64,000 nt of DNA from Limnoperna fortunei (lineage: Eukaryota > Mollusca > Bivalvia > Mytilida > Modiolidae), in contig OX104122.1 in NCBI GenBank assembly GCA_944474755.1, positions 7,899,223 through 7,963,222 on the forward strand, in the 5' to 3' direction. Below, one piece after another: positions 21,910 to 36,999 of this stretch (position 1 is its first letter; each line of letters opens with the position of its first letter). The translations under genes were made by a program, and so were the position numbers. Below the pieces are notes generated by a model. It was not told the origin of the DNA. It ran no database searches and saw only the letters and a list, made by a program, of their open reading frames with translations.

Positions 21910-24900
21910 AGGTAGTAAAGTGATGAAGTAATGGCAATAACGGAATGGAATAGTAGGTAGTAAAATGACATAGTAATGGTAGTAACGGATAGGAATAGTA
22001 GGTAGTAAAGTGATATAGTAATGGTAGTAACGGAATGGAATTGTAGGAAGTAAAGTGATAAAGTAATGGTAGTAACGGAATGGAACAGTATGTAGTAAAG
22101 TGATAAAGTAATGGTAGAGGGTAGTAACGGAATGGAATAGTAGGTAGTAAAGTGATGGATTAATGGTAGTAACGGATTGGAATAGTAGGTAGTAAAGTGA
22201 TATAGTAATGGTAGTAACGGATTGGAATAGTAGGTAGTAAAGTGATAAAGTTATGGTAGTAACGGCATGGAATAGTAGGTAATAAAGTGACATAGTAATG
22301 GTAGTAACGGAATGGAATAGTAGATAGTAAAGTGATAAAGTAATGGTAGTAACGGAATGGAATAGTAGGTAGTAAAGTGATGGAGTAATGGTCGTAACGG
22401 ATTGGAATAGTAGGTAGTAAAGTGACGGAGTAATGGTAGTAAAGGATTGGAATAGTAGGTAGTAAAGTGATGTAGTAATGGTAGTAACCGATTGGAATAG
22501 TAGGTAGTAAAGTGATTCAGAAATGATACTAACAGAATGGAATAGTAGGTAGTAAAGTGATGGAGTAATGGTAGTAACGGAATGGAATAGTAGGTAGTAA
22601 AGTAATGGAGTAATGGTAGTAACGGATTAGAATAGAAGGTAGTAAAGTGATGGAGTAATGGTAGTATCGGATTAGAATAGTAGCTAGTAAAGTGATAAAG
22701 TTATGGTAGTTACGGAATGGAATACTAGGTAGTAAAGTGATATAGTAATGGCAGTAACGTATTGGAATAGTAGGTAATAAAGTGATATAGTAATGGTAGT
22801 AACAGAATGGAATAGTAGGTAGTAAAGTGATGGAGTAATGGTAGTAACGGATTGGAATAGTAGGTGGTAAAGTGATGGAGTAATGGTAGTAACGGCATGG
22901 AATAGTAGATAGTAAAGTGATAAAGTAATGGCAATAACGGAATGGAATAGTAGGTAGTAAAATGACATAGTAATGGTAGTAACGGATAGGAATAGTAGGC
23001 AGTAAAGTGATGGAGTAATGGTAGTAACGGATTGGAATAGTAGGTAGTAAAGTGATGGAGTAATGGTAGTAACGGAATGGAATAGTAGGTAGTAAAGTGA
23101 TGTAGTAATGGTAGTAACGGAATAGAATAGTAGGTAGTAAAGTGATTCAGAAATGGTACTAACGGATTGGAATAGTAGGTAGTAAAGTGATGGAGTAATG
23201 GTAGTAACGCAATGGAATTGTAGGTACTAAAGTAATGGAGTAATGGTAGTAACGGATTAGAATAGTGGGTAGTAAAGTGATATAGTAATGATAGTAACGG
23301 ATTGGAATAGTAGGTAGAAAAGTGATATAGAAATGATAGTAAAGGATTTGAGTAGTAGGTAGTAAAGTGATAAAGTTATGGTAGTTACGGACTGGAATAG
23401 TAGGTAGTAAAGTGATATAGTAATGGTAGTAAAGTATTGGAATAGTAGGTAGTAAAGTGATATAAAAATGGTAGTAACGGAATGGAATATTAGGTAGTAA
23501 AGTGACAAAGTAATGGTAGTAACGGATCGGAATAGTAGGTAGTAAAGTGATGGAGTAATGGTAGTAACGGATTGGAATAGTAGGTAGTAAAGTAATATAG
23601 TAATGGTAGTAACGGATTGGAATAGTAGGTAGTAAAGTGATAAAGTTATGGTAGTAACGGAATGGAATAGTAGGTAGTAAAGTGATATTGTAATAGTAGT
23701 AACGGAATGGAATAGTAGATAGTAAAGTGATAAAGTAATGGTAGTAACAGTATGGATTAGTAGGTAGTAAAGTGATGGAGTAATGGTAGTAACGGATTGG
23801 AATAGTAGGTAGTAAAGTGATATAGTAATGGTAGTAACGGATTGGAATAGTAGGTAGTAAAGTGATAAAGTTATGGTAGTAACGGAATGGAATAGTAGGT
23901 AGTAAAGTGATATAGTAATGGTAGTAACGGAATGGAATAGTAGGTAGTAAAGTGATAAAGTAATGGTAGTAACGGAATGGAATAGTAGGTAGTAAAGTGA
24001 TGGAGTAATGGTCTTAACGGATTGGAATAATAGGTAGTAAAGTGATGAAGTAATGGCAATAACGGAATGGAATAGTAGGTAGTAAAATGACATAGTAATG
24101 GTAGTAACGGATAGGAATAGTAGGTAGTAAAGTGATATAGTAATGGTAGTAACGGAATGGAATTGTAGGAAGTAAAGTGATAAAGTAATGGTAGTAACGG
24201 AATGGAACAGTATGTAGTAAAGTGATAAAGTAATGGTAGTAACGGAATGTAATAGTAGGTAGTAAAGTGATGGATTAATGGTAGTAACGGATTGGAATAG
24301 TAGGTAGTAAAGTGATATAGTAATGGTAGTAACGGATTGGAATAGTAGGTAGTAAAGTGATAAAGTTATGGTAGTAACGGCATGGAATAGTAGGTAATAA
24401 AGTGACATAGTAATGGTAGTAACGGAATGGAATAGTAGATAGTAAAGTGATAAAGTAATGGTAGTAACGGAATGGAATAGTAGGTAGTAAAGTGATGGAG
24501 TAATGGTCGTAACGGATTGGAATAGTAGGTAGTAAAGTGACGGAGTAATGGTAGTAAAGGATTGGAATAGTAGGTAGTAAAGTGATGTAGTAATGGTAGT
24601 AACCGATTGGAATAGTAGGTAGTAAAGTGATTCAGAAATGATACTAACAGAATGGAATAGTAGGTAGTAAAGTGATGGAGTAATGGTAGTAACGGAATGG
24701 AATAGTAGGTAGTAAAGTAATGGAGTAATGGTAGTAACGGATTAGAATAGAAGGTAGTAAAGTGATGGAGTAATGGTAGTATCGGTTTAGAATAGTAGCT
24801 AGTAAAGTGATAAAGTTATGGTAGTTACGGAATGGAATACTAGGTAGTAAAGTGATATTGTAATGGCAGTAACGTATTGGAATAGTAGGTAATAAAGTGA

Positions 24901-27900
24901 TATAGTAATGGTAGTAACAGAATGGAATAGTAGGTAGTAAAGTGATGGAGTAATGGTAGTAACGGATTGGAATAGTAGGTGGTAAAGTGATGGAGTAACG
25001 GTAGTAACGGCATGGAATAGTAGATAGTAAAGTGATAAAGTAATGGCAATAACGGAATGGAATAGTAGGTAGTAAAATGACATAGTAATGGTAGTAACGG
25101 ATAGGAATAGTAGGCAGTAAAGTGATGGAGTAATGGTAGTAACGGATTGGAATAGTAGGTAGTAAAGTGATGGAGTAATGGTAGTAACGGAATGGAAGAG
25201 TAGGTAGTAAAGTGATGTAGTAATGGTAGTAACGGAATAGAATAGTAGGTAGTAAAGTGATTCAGAAATGGTACTAACGGATTGGAATAGTAGGTAGTAA
25301 AGTGATGGAGTAATGGTAGTAACGCAATGGAATTGTAGGTACTAAAGTAATGGAGTAATGGTAGTAACGGATTAGAATAGTGGGTAGTAAAGTGATATAG
25401 TAATGATAGTAACGGATTGGAATAGTAGGTAGAAAAGTGATATAGAAATGATAGTAAAGGATTGGAGTAGTAGGTAGTAAAGTGATAAAGTTATGGTAGT
25501 TACGGACTGGAATAGTAGGTAGTAAAGTGATATAGTAATGGTAGTAAAGTATTGGAATAGTAGGTAGTAAAGTGATATAAAAATGGTAGTAACGGAATGG
25601 AATATTAGGTAGTAAAGTGACAAAGTAATGGTAGTAACGGATCGGAATAGTAGGTAGTAAAGTGATGGAGTAATGGTAGTAACGGATTGGAATAGTAGGT
25701 AGTAAAGTAATATAGTAATGGTAGTAACGGATTGGAATAGTAGGTAGTAAAGTGATAAAGTTATGGTAGTAACGGAATGGAATAGTAGGTAGTAAAGTGA
25801 TATTGTAATAGTAGTAACGGAATGGAATAGTAGATAGTAAAGTGATAAAGTAATGGTAGTAACAGTATGGATTAGTAGGTAGTAAAGTGATGGAGTAATG
25901 GTAGTAACGGATTGGAATAGTAGGTAGTAAAGTGATATAGTAATGGTAGTAACGGATTGGAATAGTAGGTAGTAAAGTGATAAAGTTATGGTAGTAACGG
26001 AATGGAATAGTAGGTAGTAAAGTGATATAGTAATGGTAGTAACGGAATGGAATAGTAGGTAGTAAAGTGATAAAGTAATGGTAGTAACGGAATGGAATAG
26101 TAGGTAGTAAAGTGATGGAGTAATGGTCTTAACGGATTGGAATAATAGGTAGTAAAGTGATGAAGTAATGGCAATAACGGAATGGAATAGTAGGTAGTAA
26201 AATGACATAGTAATGGTAGTAACGGATAGGAATAGTAGGTAGTAAAGTGATATAGTAATGGTAGTAACGGAATGGAATTGTAGGAAGTAAAGTGATAAAG
26301 TAATGGTAGTAACGGAATGGAACAGTATGTAGTAAAGTGATAAAGTAATGGTAGTAACGGAATGGAATAGTAGGTAGTAAAGTGATGGATTAATGGTAGT
26401 AACGGATTGGAATAGTAGGTAGTAAAGTGATATAGTAATGGTAGTAACGGATTGGAATAGTAGGTAGTAAAGTGATAAAGTTATGGTAGTAACGGCATGG
26501 AATAGTAGGTAATAAAGTGACATAGTAATGGTAGTAACGGAATGGAATAGTAGATAGTAAAGTGATAAAGTAATGGTAGTAACGGAATGGAATAGTAGGT
26601 AGTAAAGTGATGGAGTAATGGTCGTAACGGATTGGAATAGTAGGTAGTAAAGTGACGGAGTAATGGTAGTAAAGGATTGGAATAGTAGGTAGTAAAGTGA
26701 TGTAGTAATGGTAGTAACCGATTGGAATAGTAGGTAGTAAAGTGGTTCAGAAATGATACTAACAGAATGGAATAGTAGGTAGTAAAGTGATGGAGTAATG
26801 GTAGTAACGGAATGGAATAGTAGGTAGTAAAGTAATGGAGTAATGGTAGTAACGGATTAGAATAGAAGGTAGTAAAGTGATGGAGTAATGGTAGTATCGG
26901 ATTAGAATAGTAGCTAGTAAAGTGATAAAGTTATGGTAGTTACGGAATGGAATACTAGGTAGTAAAGTGATATAGTAATGGCAGTAACGTATTGGAATAG
27001 TAGGTAATAAAGTGATATAGTAATGGTAGTAACAGAATGGAATAGTAGGTAGTAAAGTGATGGAGTAATGGTAGTAACAGATTGGAATAGTAGGTGGTAA
27101 AGTGATGGAGTAATGGTAGTAACGGCATGGAATAGTAGATAGTAAAGTGATAAAGTAATGGCAATAACCGAATGGAATAGTAGGTAGTAAAATGACATAG
27201 TAATGGTAGTAACGGATAGGAATAGTAGGCAGTAAAGTGATGGAGTAATGGTAGTAACGGATTGGAATAGTAGGTAGTAAAGTGATGGAGTAATGGTAGT
27301 AACGGAATGGAATAGTAGGTAGTAAAGTGATGTAGTAATGGTAGTAACGGAATAGAATAGTAGGTAGTAAAGTGATTCAGAAATGGTACTAACGGATTGG
27401 AATAGTAGGTAGTAAAGTGATGGAGTAATGGTAGTAACGCAATGGAATTGTAGGTACTAAAGTAATGGAGTAATGGTAGTAACGGATTAGAATAGTGGGT
27501 AGTAAAGTGATATAGTAATGATAGTAACGGGTCGGAATAGTAGGTAGAAAAGTGATATAGAAATGATAGTAAAGGATTGGAGTAGTAGGTAGTAAAGTGA
27601 TAAAGTTATGGTAGTTACGGACTGGAATAGTAGGTAGTAAAGTGATATAGTAATGGTAGTAAAGTATTGGAATAGTAGGTAGTAAAGTGATATAAAAATG
27701 GTAGTAACGGAATGTAATATTAGGTAGTAAAGTGACAAAGTAATGGTAGTAACGAATCGGAATAGTAGGTAGTAAAGTGATGGAGTAATGGTAGTAACGG
27801 ATTGGAATAGTAGGTAGTAAAGTAATATAGTAATGGTAGTAACGGATTGGAATAGTAGGTAGTAAAGTGATATTGTAATAGTAGTAACGAATGGAATAGT

Positions 27901-27965
27901 AGATAGTAAAGTGATAAAGTAATGGTAGTAACAGTATGGATTAGTAGGTAGTAAAGTGATGGAGT
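21910..27965 (-). repeat. 47-monomer higher-order repeat (2115 bp), nearly three copies
   Basis: The rare variant CGGCATGGAATAGTAGG followed by TAATAAAGTGACATAG occurs at 22263, 24378 and 26493, exactly 2115 bp apart, which is 47 times 45. The order of monomer variants is the same between copies, with only scattered single-base differences. Copy 1 has a 7-bp duplication (AGGGTAG) near 22115. Copy 3 lost one monomer and one base near 27870-27890. The repeat ends near 27965, where the order of variants changes. Confidence 0.95.
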
Positions 27966-30900
27966 AATGGTCGTAACGGATTGGAATAGTACGTAGTAAA
28001 GTGATGGAGTAATGGTAGTAACGGATTGGAATAGTAGGTGGTAAAGTGATGTAGTAATTGTAGTAACCGATTGGAATAGTAGGTAGTAAAGTGATTCAGA
28101 AATGGTACTAACGGAATGGAATAGTAGGTAGTAAAGTGATGGAGTAATGGTAGTAACGGAATGGAATAGCAGGTAGTAAAGTAATGGAGTAATGGTAGTA
28201 ACGGATTAGAATAGTAGCTAGTAAAGTGATAAAGTTATGGTATTTACGGAATGGAATACTAGGTAGTAAAGTGATATAGTAATGGTAGTAACGTATTGGA
28301 ATAGTAGGTAGTAAAGTGATATAGTAATGGCAGTAACGGAATGGAATTGTAGGTAGTAAAGTGATAAAGTAATGGTTCTAACAGAATGGAATAGTAGGTA
28401 GTAAAGTGATGGAGTAATGGTACTAACGGATTGGAATAGTAGGTAGTAAAGTGATGGAGTAATTGTAGTAACGGATTGGAATAGTAGGTAGTAAAGTGAT
28501 GTAGTAATGGTAGTAACCGATTGGAATAGTAGGTAGTAAAGTGATGAAGTAATGGTAGTAACGGATTGGAAAAGTAGGTAGTAAAGTGATAAAGTTATGG
28601 TAGTTACGGAATGGAATAGTAGGTAGTAAAGTGATATAGTAATGGTAGTAACGGAATGGAATAGTAGGTAGTAAAGTGATAAAGTAATGGTAGTAACGGA
28701 ATGGAATAGTAGGTAGTAAAGTGATGGAGTAATGGTAGTAACGGATTAGAACAGTAGCTAGTAAAGAGATAAAGTTATGGTAGTTACGGAATAGAATACT
28801 AGGTAGTAAAGTGATATAATAATGGTAGTAACGTATTGGAATAGTAGGTAGTAAAGTGATATAGTAATGGTAGTAACGGATTGGAATTGTAGGTAGTAAA
28901 GTGATAAAGTAATGGTAGTAACAGAATGGAATAGTTGGTAGTAAAGTGATGGAGTAATGGTAGTAACGGATTGGAATAGTAGGTAGTAAAGTGATGGAGT
29001 AATTGTAGTAACGGATTAGAATAGTAGGAACTAAAGTGATGTAGTAATGGTAGTAACGGATTGGAATAGTAGGTAGTAAATTGATGAAGTAATGGTAGTA
29101 ACGGATTGGAATAGTAGGTAGTAAAGTGATAAAGTTATGGTAGTAACGGAATGGAATACTAGGTAGTAAAGTGATATTGTAATGGTAGTAACTTATTGGA
29201 ATAGTAGGTAGTAAAGTGATAAAGTAATGGTAGTAACGGAATGGAATAGTAGGTAGTAAAGTGATGGAGTAATGGAAGTAACGGATTGGAATAGTAGGTA
29301 GTAAAGTGATAAAGTAATGGTAGTAACGGATTGGAATAGTAGGTAGTAAAGTGATAAAGTTATGGTAGTAACGGAATGAAATAGTAGGTAGTAAAGTGAT
29401 ATAGTAATGGTAGTAACGGAATGGAATAGTAGATAGTAAAGTGATAAAGTAATGGTAGTAACGGAATGGAATAGTAGGTAGTAAAGTGATGGAGTAATGG
29501 TCGTAACGGATTGGAATAGTAGGTAGTAAAGTGATGGAGTAATGGTAGTAACGGATTGGAATAGTAGGTAGTAAAGTGATGTAGTAATGGTAGTAACCGA
29601 TTGGAATAGTAGGTAGAAAAGTGATTCAGAAATGGTTCTAACGGAATGGAATAGTAGGTAGTAAAGTGATGGAGTAATGGTAGTAACGGAATGGAATAGT
29701 AGGTAGTAAAGTAATGGAGTAATGATAGTAACGGATTAGAATAGTAGGTAGTAAAGTGATGGAGTAATGGTAGTAATGGATTAGAATAGTAGCTAGTAAA
29801 GTAATAAAGTCATGGTATTTACGGAATGGAATACTAGGTAGTAAAGTGATATAGTAATGGTAGTAACGTATTGGAATAGTAGGTACTTAAGAGATATAGT
29901 AATAGTAGTCACGGAATGGAATTGTAGGTAGTAAAGTGATAAAGTAATGGTAATAACAGAATGGAATAGTAGGTAGTAAAGTGATGGAGTAATGGTAGTA
30001 ACGAATTGGAATAGTAGGTAGTAAAGTGATGGAGTAATTGTAGTAACGGATTGGAATAGAAGGCAGTAAAGTGATGTAGTAATGGTAGTAACGGATTGGA
30101 AGAGTAGGTAGTAAAGTGATGAAGTAATGGTAGTAACGGAATGGAATAGTAGGTAGTAAAGTGATAAAGTAATGGCAATAACGGAATGGAATAGTAGGTA
30201 GTAAAATGACATAGTAATGGTAGTAACGGATAGGAATAGTAGGTAGTAAAGTGATACAGTAATGGTAGTAACGGATTGGAATTGTAGGAAGTAAAGTGGT
30301 AAAGTAATGGTAGTAACGGAATGGAACAGTAGGTAGTAAAGTGATAAAGTAATGGTAGTAACGGAATGGAATAGTAGGTAGTAAAGTGATGGAGTAATGG
30401 TAGTAACGGATTGGAATAGTAGGTAGTAAAGTGATATAGTAATGGTAGTAACGGATTGGAATAGTAGATAGTAAAGTGATAAAGTTATGGTAGTAACGGA
30501 ATGGAATAGTAGGTAGTAAAGTGATATAGTAATGGTAGTAACGGATTGGAATAGTAGGTAGTAAAGTGATAAAGTTATGGTAGTAACGGCATGGAATAGT
30601 AGGTAGTAAAGTGATATAGTAATGGTAGTAACGGAATGGAATAGTAGATAGTAAAGTGATAAAGTAATGGTAGTAACGGAATGGAAAAGTAGGTAGTAAA
30701 GTGATGGAGTAATGGTCGTAACGGATTGGAATAGTAGGTAGTAAAGTGATGGAGTAATGGTAGTAACGGATTGGAATAGTAGGTAGTAAAGTGATGTAGT
30801 AATGGTAGTAACCGTGATAAAGTTATGGTATTTACGGAATGGAATACTAGGTAGTAAAGTGATATAGTAATGGTAGTAACGTATTGGAATAGTAGGTAGT

Positions 30901-33754
30901 AAAGTGATATAGTAATGGTAGTAACGGAATGGAATTGTAGGTAGTAAAGTGATAAAGTAATGGTAGTAACAGAATGGAATAGTAGGAAGTAAAGTGATGG
31001 AGTAATGGTAGTAATGGAATGGAATTGTAGGAAGTAAAGTGATAAAGTGATGGTAGTAACGGAATGGAACAGTATGTAGTAAAGTGATAAAGTAATGGTA
31101 GTAACGGAATGGAATAGTATGTAGTAAAGTGATGGAGTAATGGTAGTAACGGATTGGAATAGTAGGTAGTAAAGTGATATAGTAATGGTAGTAACGGATT
31201 GTAATAGTAGATAGTAAAGTGATAAAGTAATGGCAGTAACGGAATGGAATACTAGGTAGTAAAATGATAAAGTTATGGTAGGTACGGAATGGAATACTAG
31301 GTAGTAAAGTGATATAGTAATGGAAGTAACGGATTGGAATAGTAGGTGGTAAAGTGATGGAGTAATGGTAGTAACGGATTGGAATAGTAGGTGGTAAAGT
31401 GATGGAGTAATGGTAGTAACGTATTGGAATAGTAGGTAGTAAAGTGATAAAGTAATGGAAATAACGGAATGGAATAGTAGGTAGTAAAATGACATAGTAA
31501 TGGCAGTAACGGATAGGAATAGTAGGTAGTAAAGTGATATAGTAATGGTAGTAACAGAATGGAATTGTAGGAAGTAAAGTGATAAAGTAATGGTAGTAAC
31601 GGAATGGAACAGTATGTAGTAAAGTGATAAAGTAATGGTAGTAACGGAATGGATTAGTAGTTAGTAAAGTGATGGAGTAATGGTAGTAACGGATTGGAAT
31701 AGTAGGTAGTAAAGTGATATAGTAATGGTAGTAACGGATTGTAATAGTAGATAGTAAAGTGATAAAGTAATGGTAGTAACGGAATGGAATAGTAGGTAGT
31801 AAAGTGATATAGTAATGGTAGTAACGGAATGGAATAATAGATAGTAAAGTGATAAAGTAATGGTAGTAACGGAATGGAATAGTAGGTAGTAAAGTGATGG
31901 AGTAAAGGTCGTAACGGATTGGAATAGTAGGTAGTAAAGTGATGGAGTAATGGTAGTAACGGATTGGAATAGTAGGTAGTAAAGTGATTCAGAAATGGTA
32001 CTAACGGAATGGAATAGTAGGTAGTAAAGTGATGGAGTAATGGTAGTAACGGAATGGAATAGTAGGTAGTAAAGTGATGGAGTAATGGTAGTAACGGATT
32101 TGAATAGTAGGTAGTAAAGTGATGGAGTAATGGTAGTATCGGATAAGAATAGTAGCTAGTAAAGTGGTAAAATAATGGTAGTTACGGAATGGAATACTAG
32201 GTAGTAAAGTGATATAGTAATGGTAGTAACGTATTGGAATAGTAGGTAATAAAGTGATATAGTAATGGTAGTAACAGAATGGAATAGTAGGTAGTAAAGT
32301 GATGGAGTAATGGTAGTAACGGATTGGAATAGTAGGTGGTAAAGTGATGGAGTAATTGTTGTAACGGATTGGAATAGTAGGTAGTAAAGTGATGTTGTAA
32401 TGGTAGTAACGGATTGGAATAGTAGGTAGTAAAGTGATGAAGTAATGGTAGTAACGGAATGGAATAGTAGCTAGTAAAGTGATAAAGTAATGGCAATAAC
32501 GGAATTGAATAGTAGGTAGTAAAATGACATAGTAATGGTAGTAACGGATACTAATAGTAGGTAGTAAAGTGATGGAGTAATGGTAGTAACGGATTGGAAT
32601 AGTAGGTAGTAAAGTGATGGAGTAATGGCAGTAACGGAATGGAATAGTAGGTAGTAAAGTGATGTAGTAATGGTAGTAACGGAATGGAATAGTAGGTGGT
32701 AAAGTGATGGAGTAATGGTAGCAACGGAATGGAATAGTAGGTAGTAAAGTAATGGAGTAATGGTAGTAACGGATTAGAATAGTAGGTAGTAAAGTGATAT
32801 AGTAATGATAGTAACGGATTGGAATAGTAGGTAGAAAAGTGATATAGAAATGATAGTAACGGATTGGAATAGTAGATAGTAAAGTGATAAAGTAATGGTA
32901 GTAACGGAATGGAAAAGTAGGTAGTAAAGTGATGGAGTAATGGTCGTAACGGATTGGAATAGTAGGTAGTAAAGTGATGTAGTAATGGTAGTAACCGATT
33001 GGAATAGTAGGTAGTAAAGGGATTCAGAAATGGTACTAACGGAATGGAATGGTAGGTAGTAAAGTGATGGAGTAATGGTAGTAACGGAATGGAATAGTAG
33101 GTAGTAAAGTAATGGAGAAATGGTAATAACGGAATGGAATAGTAGGTAGTAAAGTGATGGAGTAATGGTAGTATCGGATTAGAATAGTAGCTAGTAAAGT
33201 GATAAAGTTATGGTAGTTACGGAATGGAATACTAGGTAGTAAAGAGATGTAGTAATAGTAGTAACGTATTGGAATAGTAGGTAGTCAAGTGATATAGTAA
33301 TGGTAGTAACGGAATGGAATAGTAGGTAGAAAAGTGATATAGTAATAGTAGTAACGAATGGAATAGTAGATAGTAAGGTGATAAAGTAATGGTAGTAACA
33401 GAATGGAATAGTAGGTAGTAAAGTGATGGAGTAATGGTCGTAACGGATTGGAATAGTATGTAGTAAAGTGATGGAGTAATGGTAGTAACGGATTAGAATA
33501 GTAGGTAGTAAAGTGATGGAGTAATGGTAGTATCGGATTAGAATAGTAGCTAGTAAAGTGGTAAAATAATGGTAGTTACGGAATGGAATACTAGGTAGTA
33601 AAGTGATATAGTAACGGTAGTAACGTATTGGAATAGTAGGTAATAAAGTGATATAGTAATGGTAGTAACAGAATGGAATAGTAGGTAGTAAAGTGATGGA
33701 GTAATGGTAGTTACGGAATGGAATACTAGGTAGTTAAGTGATATAGTAATGGTA

Positions 33755-36700
33755 GTAACGTATTGGAATAGTAGGTAGTAAAGTGATATAGTAATGGCAG
33801 TAACGGAATGGAATAGTAGGTAGTAAATTGATAAAGTTATGGTAGGTACGGAATGGAATACTAGGTAGTAAAGTGATTCAGAAATGGTACTAACGGAATG
33901 GAATAGTAGGTAGTAAAGTGATGGAGTAATGTAGTAACGGAATGGAATAGTAGGTAGTAAAGTGATATAGTAATGGTAGTAACGGAATGGAATTGTAGGT
34001 AGTAAAGTGATAAAGTAATGGTAGTAACAGAATGGAATAGTAGGTAGTAAAGTGATGGAGTAATGGTAGTAACGGATTGGAATAGTAGGTAGTAAAGTGA
34101 TGGAGTAATTGTAGTAACGGATTGGAATAGTAGGTAGTAAAGTGATGTAGCAATGGTAGTAACCGATTGGAATAGTAGGTAGTAAAGTGATGAAGTAATG
34201 GTAGTTACGGAATGGAATACTAGGTAGTTAAGTGATATAGTAATGGTAGTAACGTATTGGAATAGTAGGTAGTAAAGTGATATAGTAATGGCAGTAACGG
34301 AATGGAATAGTAGGTAGTAAATTGATAAAGTTATGGTAGGTACGGAATGGAATACAGGTAGTAAAGTGATTCAGAAATGGTACTAACGGAATGGAATAGT
34401 AGGTAGTAAAGTGATAAAGTTATGGTAGTAACGGAATGGAATAGTAGGTAGTAAAGTGATATAGTAATGGTAGTAACGGAATGGAATAGTAGATAGTAAA
34501 GTGATAAAGTAATGGTAGTAACGGATTGGAATAGTAGGTAGTAAAGTGATGGAGTAATGGTCGTAACGGATTGGAATAGTAGGTAGTAAAGTGATGGAGT
34601 AATGGTAGTAACGGATTGGAATAGTAGGTAGTAAAGTGATTCAGAAATGGTACTAACGGAATGGAATAGTAGGTAGTAAAGTGATGGAGTAATGGTAGTA
34701 ACGGAATGGAATAGTAGGTAGTAAAGTAATGGAGTAATGATAGTAACGGATTAGAATAGTAGGTAGTAAAGTGATGGAGTAATGGTAGTAACGGATTAGA
34801 ATAGTAGCTAGTAAAGTGATAAAGTCATGGTAGTGACGGAATGGAATACTAGGTAGTAAAGTGATATAGTAATAGTAGTAACGTATTGGAATAGTAGGTA
34901 CTTAAGTGATATAGTAATGGTAGTAATGGAATAGAATTGTAGGTAGTAAAGTGATAAAGTAATGGTAGTAACAGAATGGAATAGTTGGTAGTAAAGTGAT
35001 GGAGTAATGGTAGTAACGGATTGGAATAGTAGGTAGTAAAGGGATGGAGTAATTGTAGTAACGGATTGGAATAGTAGGTAGTAAAGTGATGTAGTAATGG
35101 TAGTAACGGATTGGAAGAGTAGGTAGTAAAGTGATGAAGTAATGGTAGTAACGGAATGGAATAGTAGGTAGTAAAGTGATAAAGTAATGGCAATAACGGA
35201 ATGGAATAGTAGGCAGTAAAATGACATAGTAATGGTAGTAACGGATAGGAATAGTAGGTAGTAAAGTGATATAGTAATGGTAGTAACGGATTGGAATTGT
35301 AGGAAGTAAAGTGATAAAGTAATGGTAGTAACGGAATGGAACAGTAGGTAGTAAAGTGATAAAGTAATGGTAGTAACGTATTGGAATAGTAGGTAGTAAA
35401 GTGATATAGTAATGGCAGTAACGGAATGGAATAGTAGGTAGTAAATTGATAAAGTTATGGTAGGTACTGAATGGAATACTAGGTAGTAAAGTGATTCAGA
35501 AATGGTACTAACGGAATGGAATAGTAGGTAGTAAAGTGATGGAGTAATGTAGTAACGGAATGGAATAGTAGGTAGTAAAGTGATATAGTAATGGTAGTAA
35601 CGGAATGGAATTGTAGGTAGTAAAGTGATAAAGTAATGGTAGTAACAGAATGGAATAGTAGGTAGTAAAGTGATGGAGTAATGGTAGTAACGGATTGGAA
35701 TAGTAGGTAGTAAAGTGATGGAGTAATTGTAGTAACGGATTGGAATAGTAGGTAGTAAAGTGATGTAGCAATGGTAGTAACCGATTGGAATAGTAGGTAG
35801 TAAAGTGATGAAGTAATGGTAGTTACGGAATGGAATACTAGGTAGTAAAGTGATATAGTAATGGTAGTAACGTATTGGAATAGTAGGTAGTAAAGTGATA
35901 TAGTAATGGCAGTAACGGAATGGAATAGTAGGTAGTAAATTGATAAAGTTATGGTAGGTACGGAATGGAATACAGGTAGTAAAGTGATTCAGAAATGGTA
36001 CTAACGGAATGGAATAGTAGGTAGTAAAGTGATAAAGTTATGGTAGTAACGGAATGGAATAGTAGGTAGTAAAGTGATATAGTAATGGTAGTAACGGAAT
36101 GGAATAGTAGATAGTAAAGTGATAAAGTAATGGTAGTAACGGATTGGAATAGTAGGTAGTAAAGTGATGGAGTAATGGTAGTAACGGATTGGAATAGTAG
36201 GTAGTAAAGTGATGGAGTAATGGTAGTAACGGATTGGAATAGTAGGTAGTAAAGTGATTCAGAAATGGTACTAACGGAATGGAATAGTAGGTAGTAAAGT
36301 GATGGAGTAATGGTAGTAACGGAATGGAATAGTAGGTAGTAAAGTAATGGAGTAATGATAGTAACGGATTAGAATAGTAGGTAGTAAAGTGATGGAGTAA
36401 TGGTAGTAACGGATTAGAATAGTAGCTAGTAAAGTGATAAAGTCATGGTAGTGACGGAATGGAATACTAGGTAGTAAAGTGATATAGTAATAGTAGTAAC
36501 GTATTGGAATAGTAGGTACTTAAGTGATATAGTAATGGTAGTAATGGAATAGAATTGTAGGTAGTAAAGTGATAAAGTAATGGTAGTAACAGAATGGAAT
36601 AGTTGGTAGTAAAGTGATGGAGTAATGGTAGTAACGGATTGGAATAGTAGGTAGTAAAGGGATGGAGTAATTGTAGTAACGGATTGGAATAGTAGGTAGT

Positions 36701-36992
36701 AAAGTGATGTAGTAATGGTAGTAACGGATTGGAAGAGTAGGTAGTAAAGTGATGAAGTAATGGTAGTAACGGAATGGAATAGTAGGTAGTAAAGTGATAA
36801 AGTAATGGCAATAACGGAATGGAATAGTAGGCAGTAAAATGACATAGTAATGGTAGTAACGGATAGGAATAGTAGGTAGTAAAGTGATATAGTAATGGTA
36901 GTAACGGATTGGAATTGTAGGAAGTAAAGTGATAAAGTAATGGTAGTAACGGAATGGAACAGTAGGTAGTAAAGTGATAAAGTAATGGTAGT
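33755..36992 (-). repeat. 36-monomer higher-order repeat (1618 bp), two copies
   Basis: Matching segments sit 1618 bp apart (33890 with 35508, and 34808 with 36426). This is 36 times 45 minus 2. The missing bases are two one-base deletions present in both copies: GAGTAATGTAGTAACGG (33926 and 35544) and GGAATACAGGTAG (34350 and 35968). Shared deletions prove the two copies come from one another and not from independent assembly of monomers. Confidence 0.93.
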
Positions 36993-36999
36993 AACGGAT

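Noticed and set aside
23257..24408. 383-codon minus-strand frame (and its twin at 25372-26523, plus many similar ones in 14993-47636)
   Set aside because: It is a 15-residue low-complexity repeat produced by the 45-bp period on a strand poor in stops. It starts at a non-ATG codon, overlapping frames are equally open, and no domain is seen.
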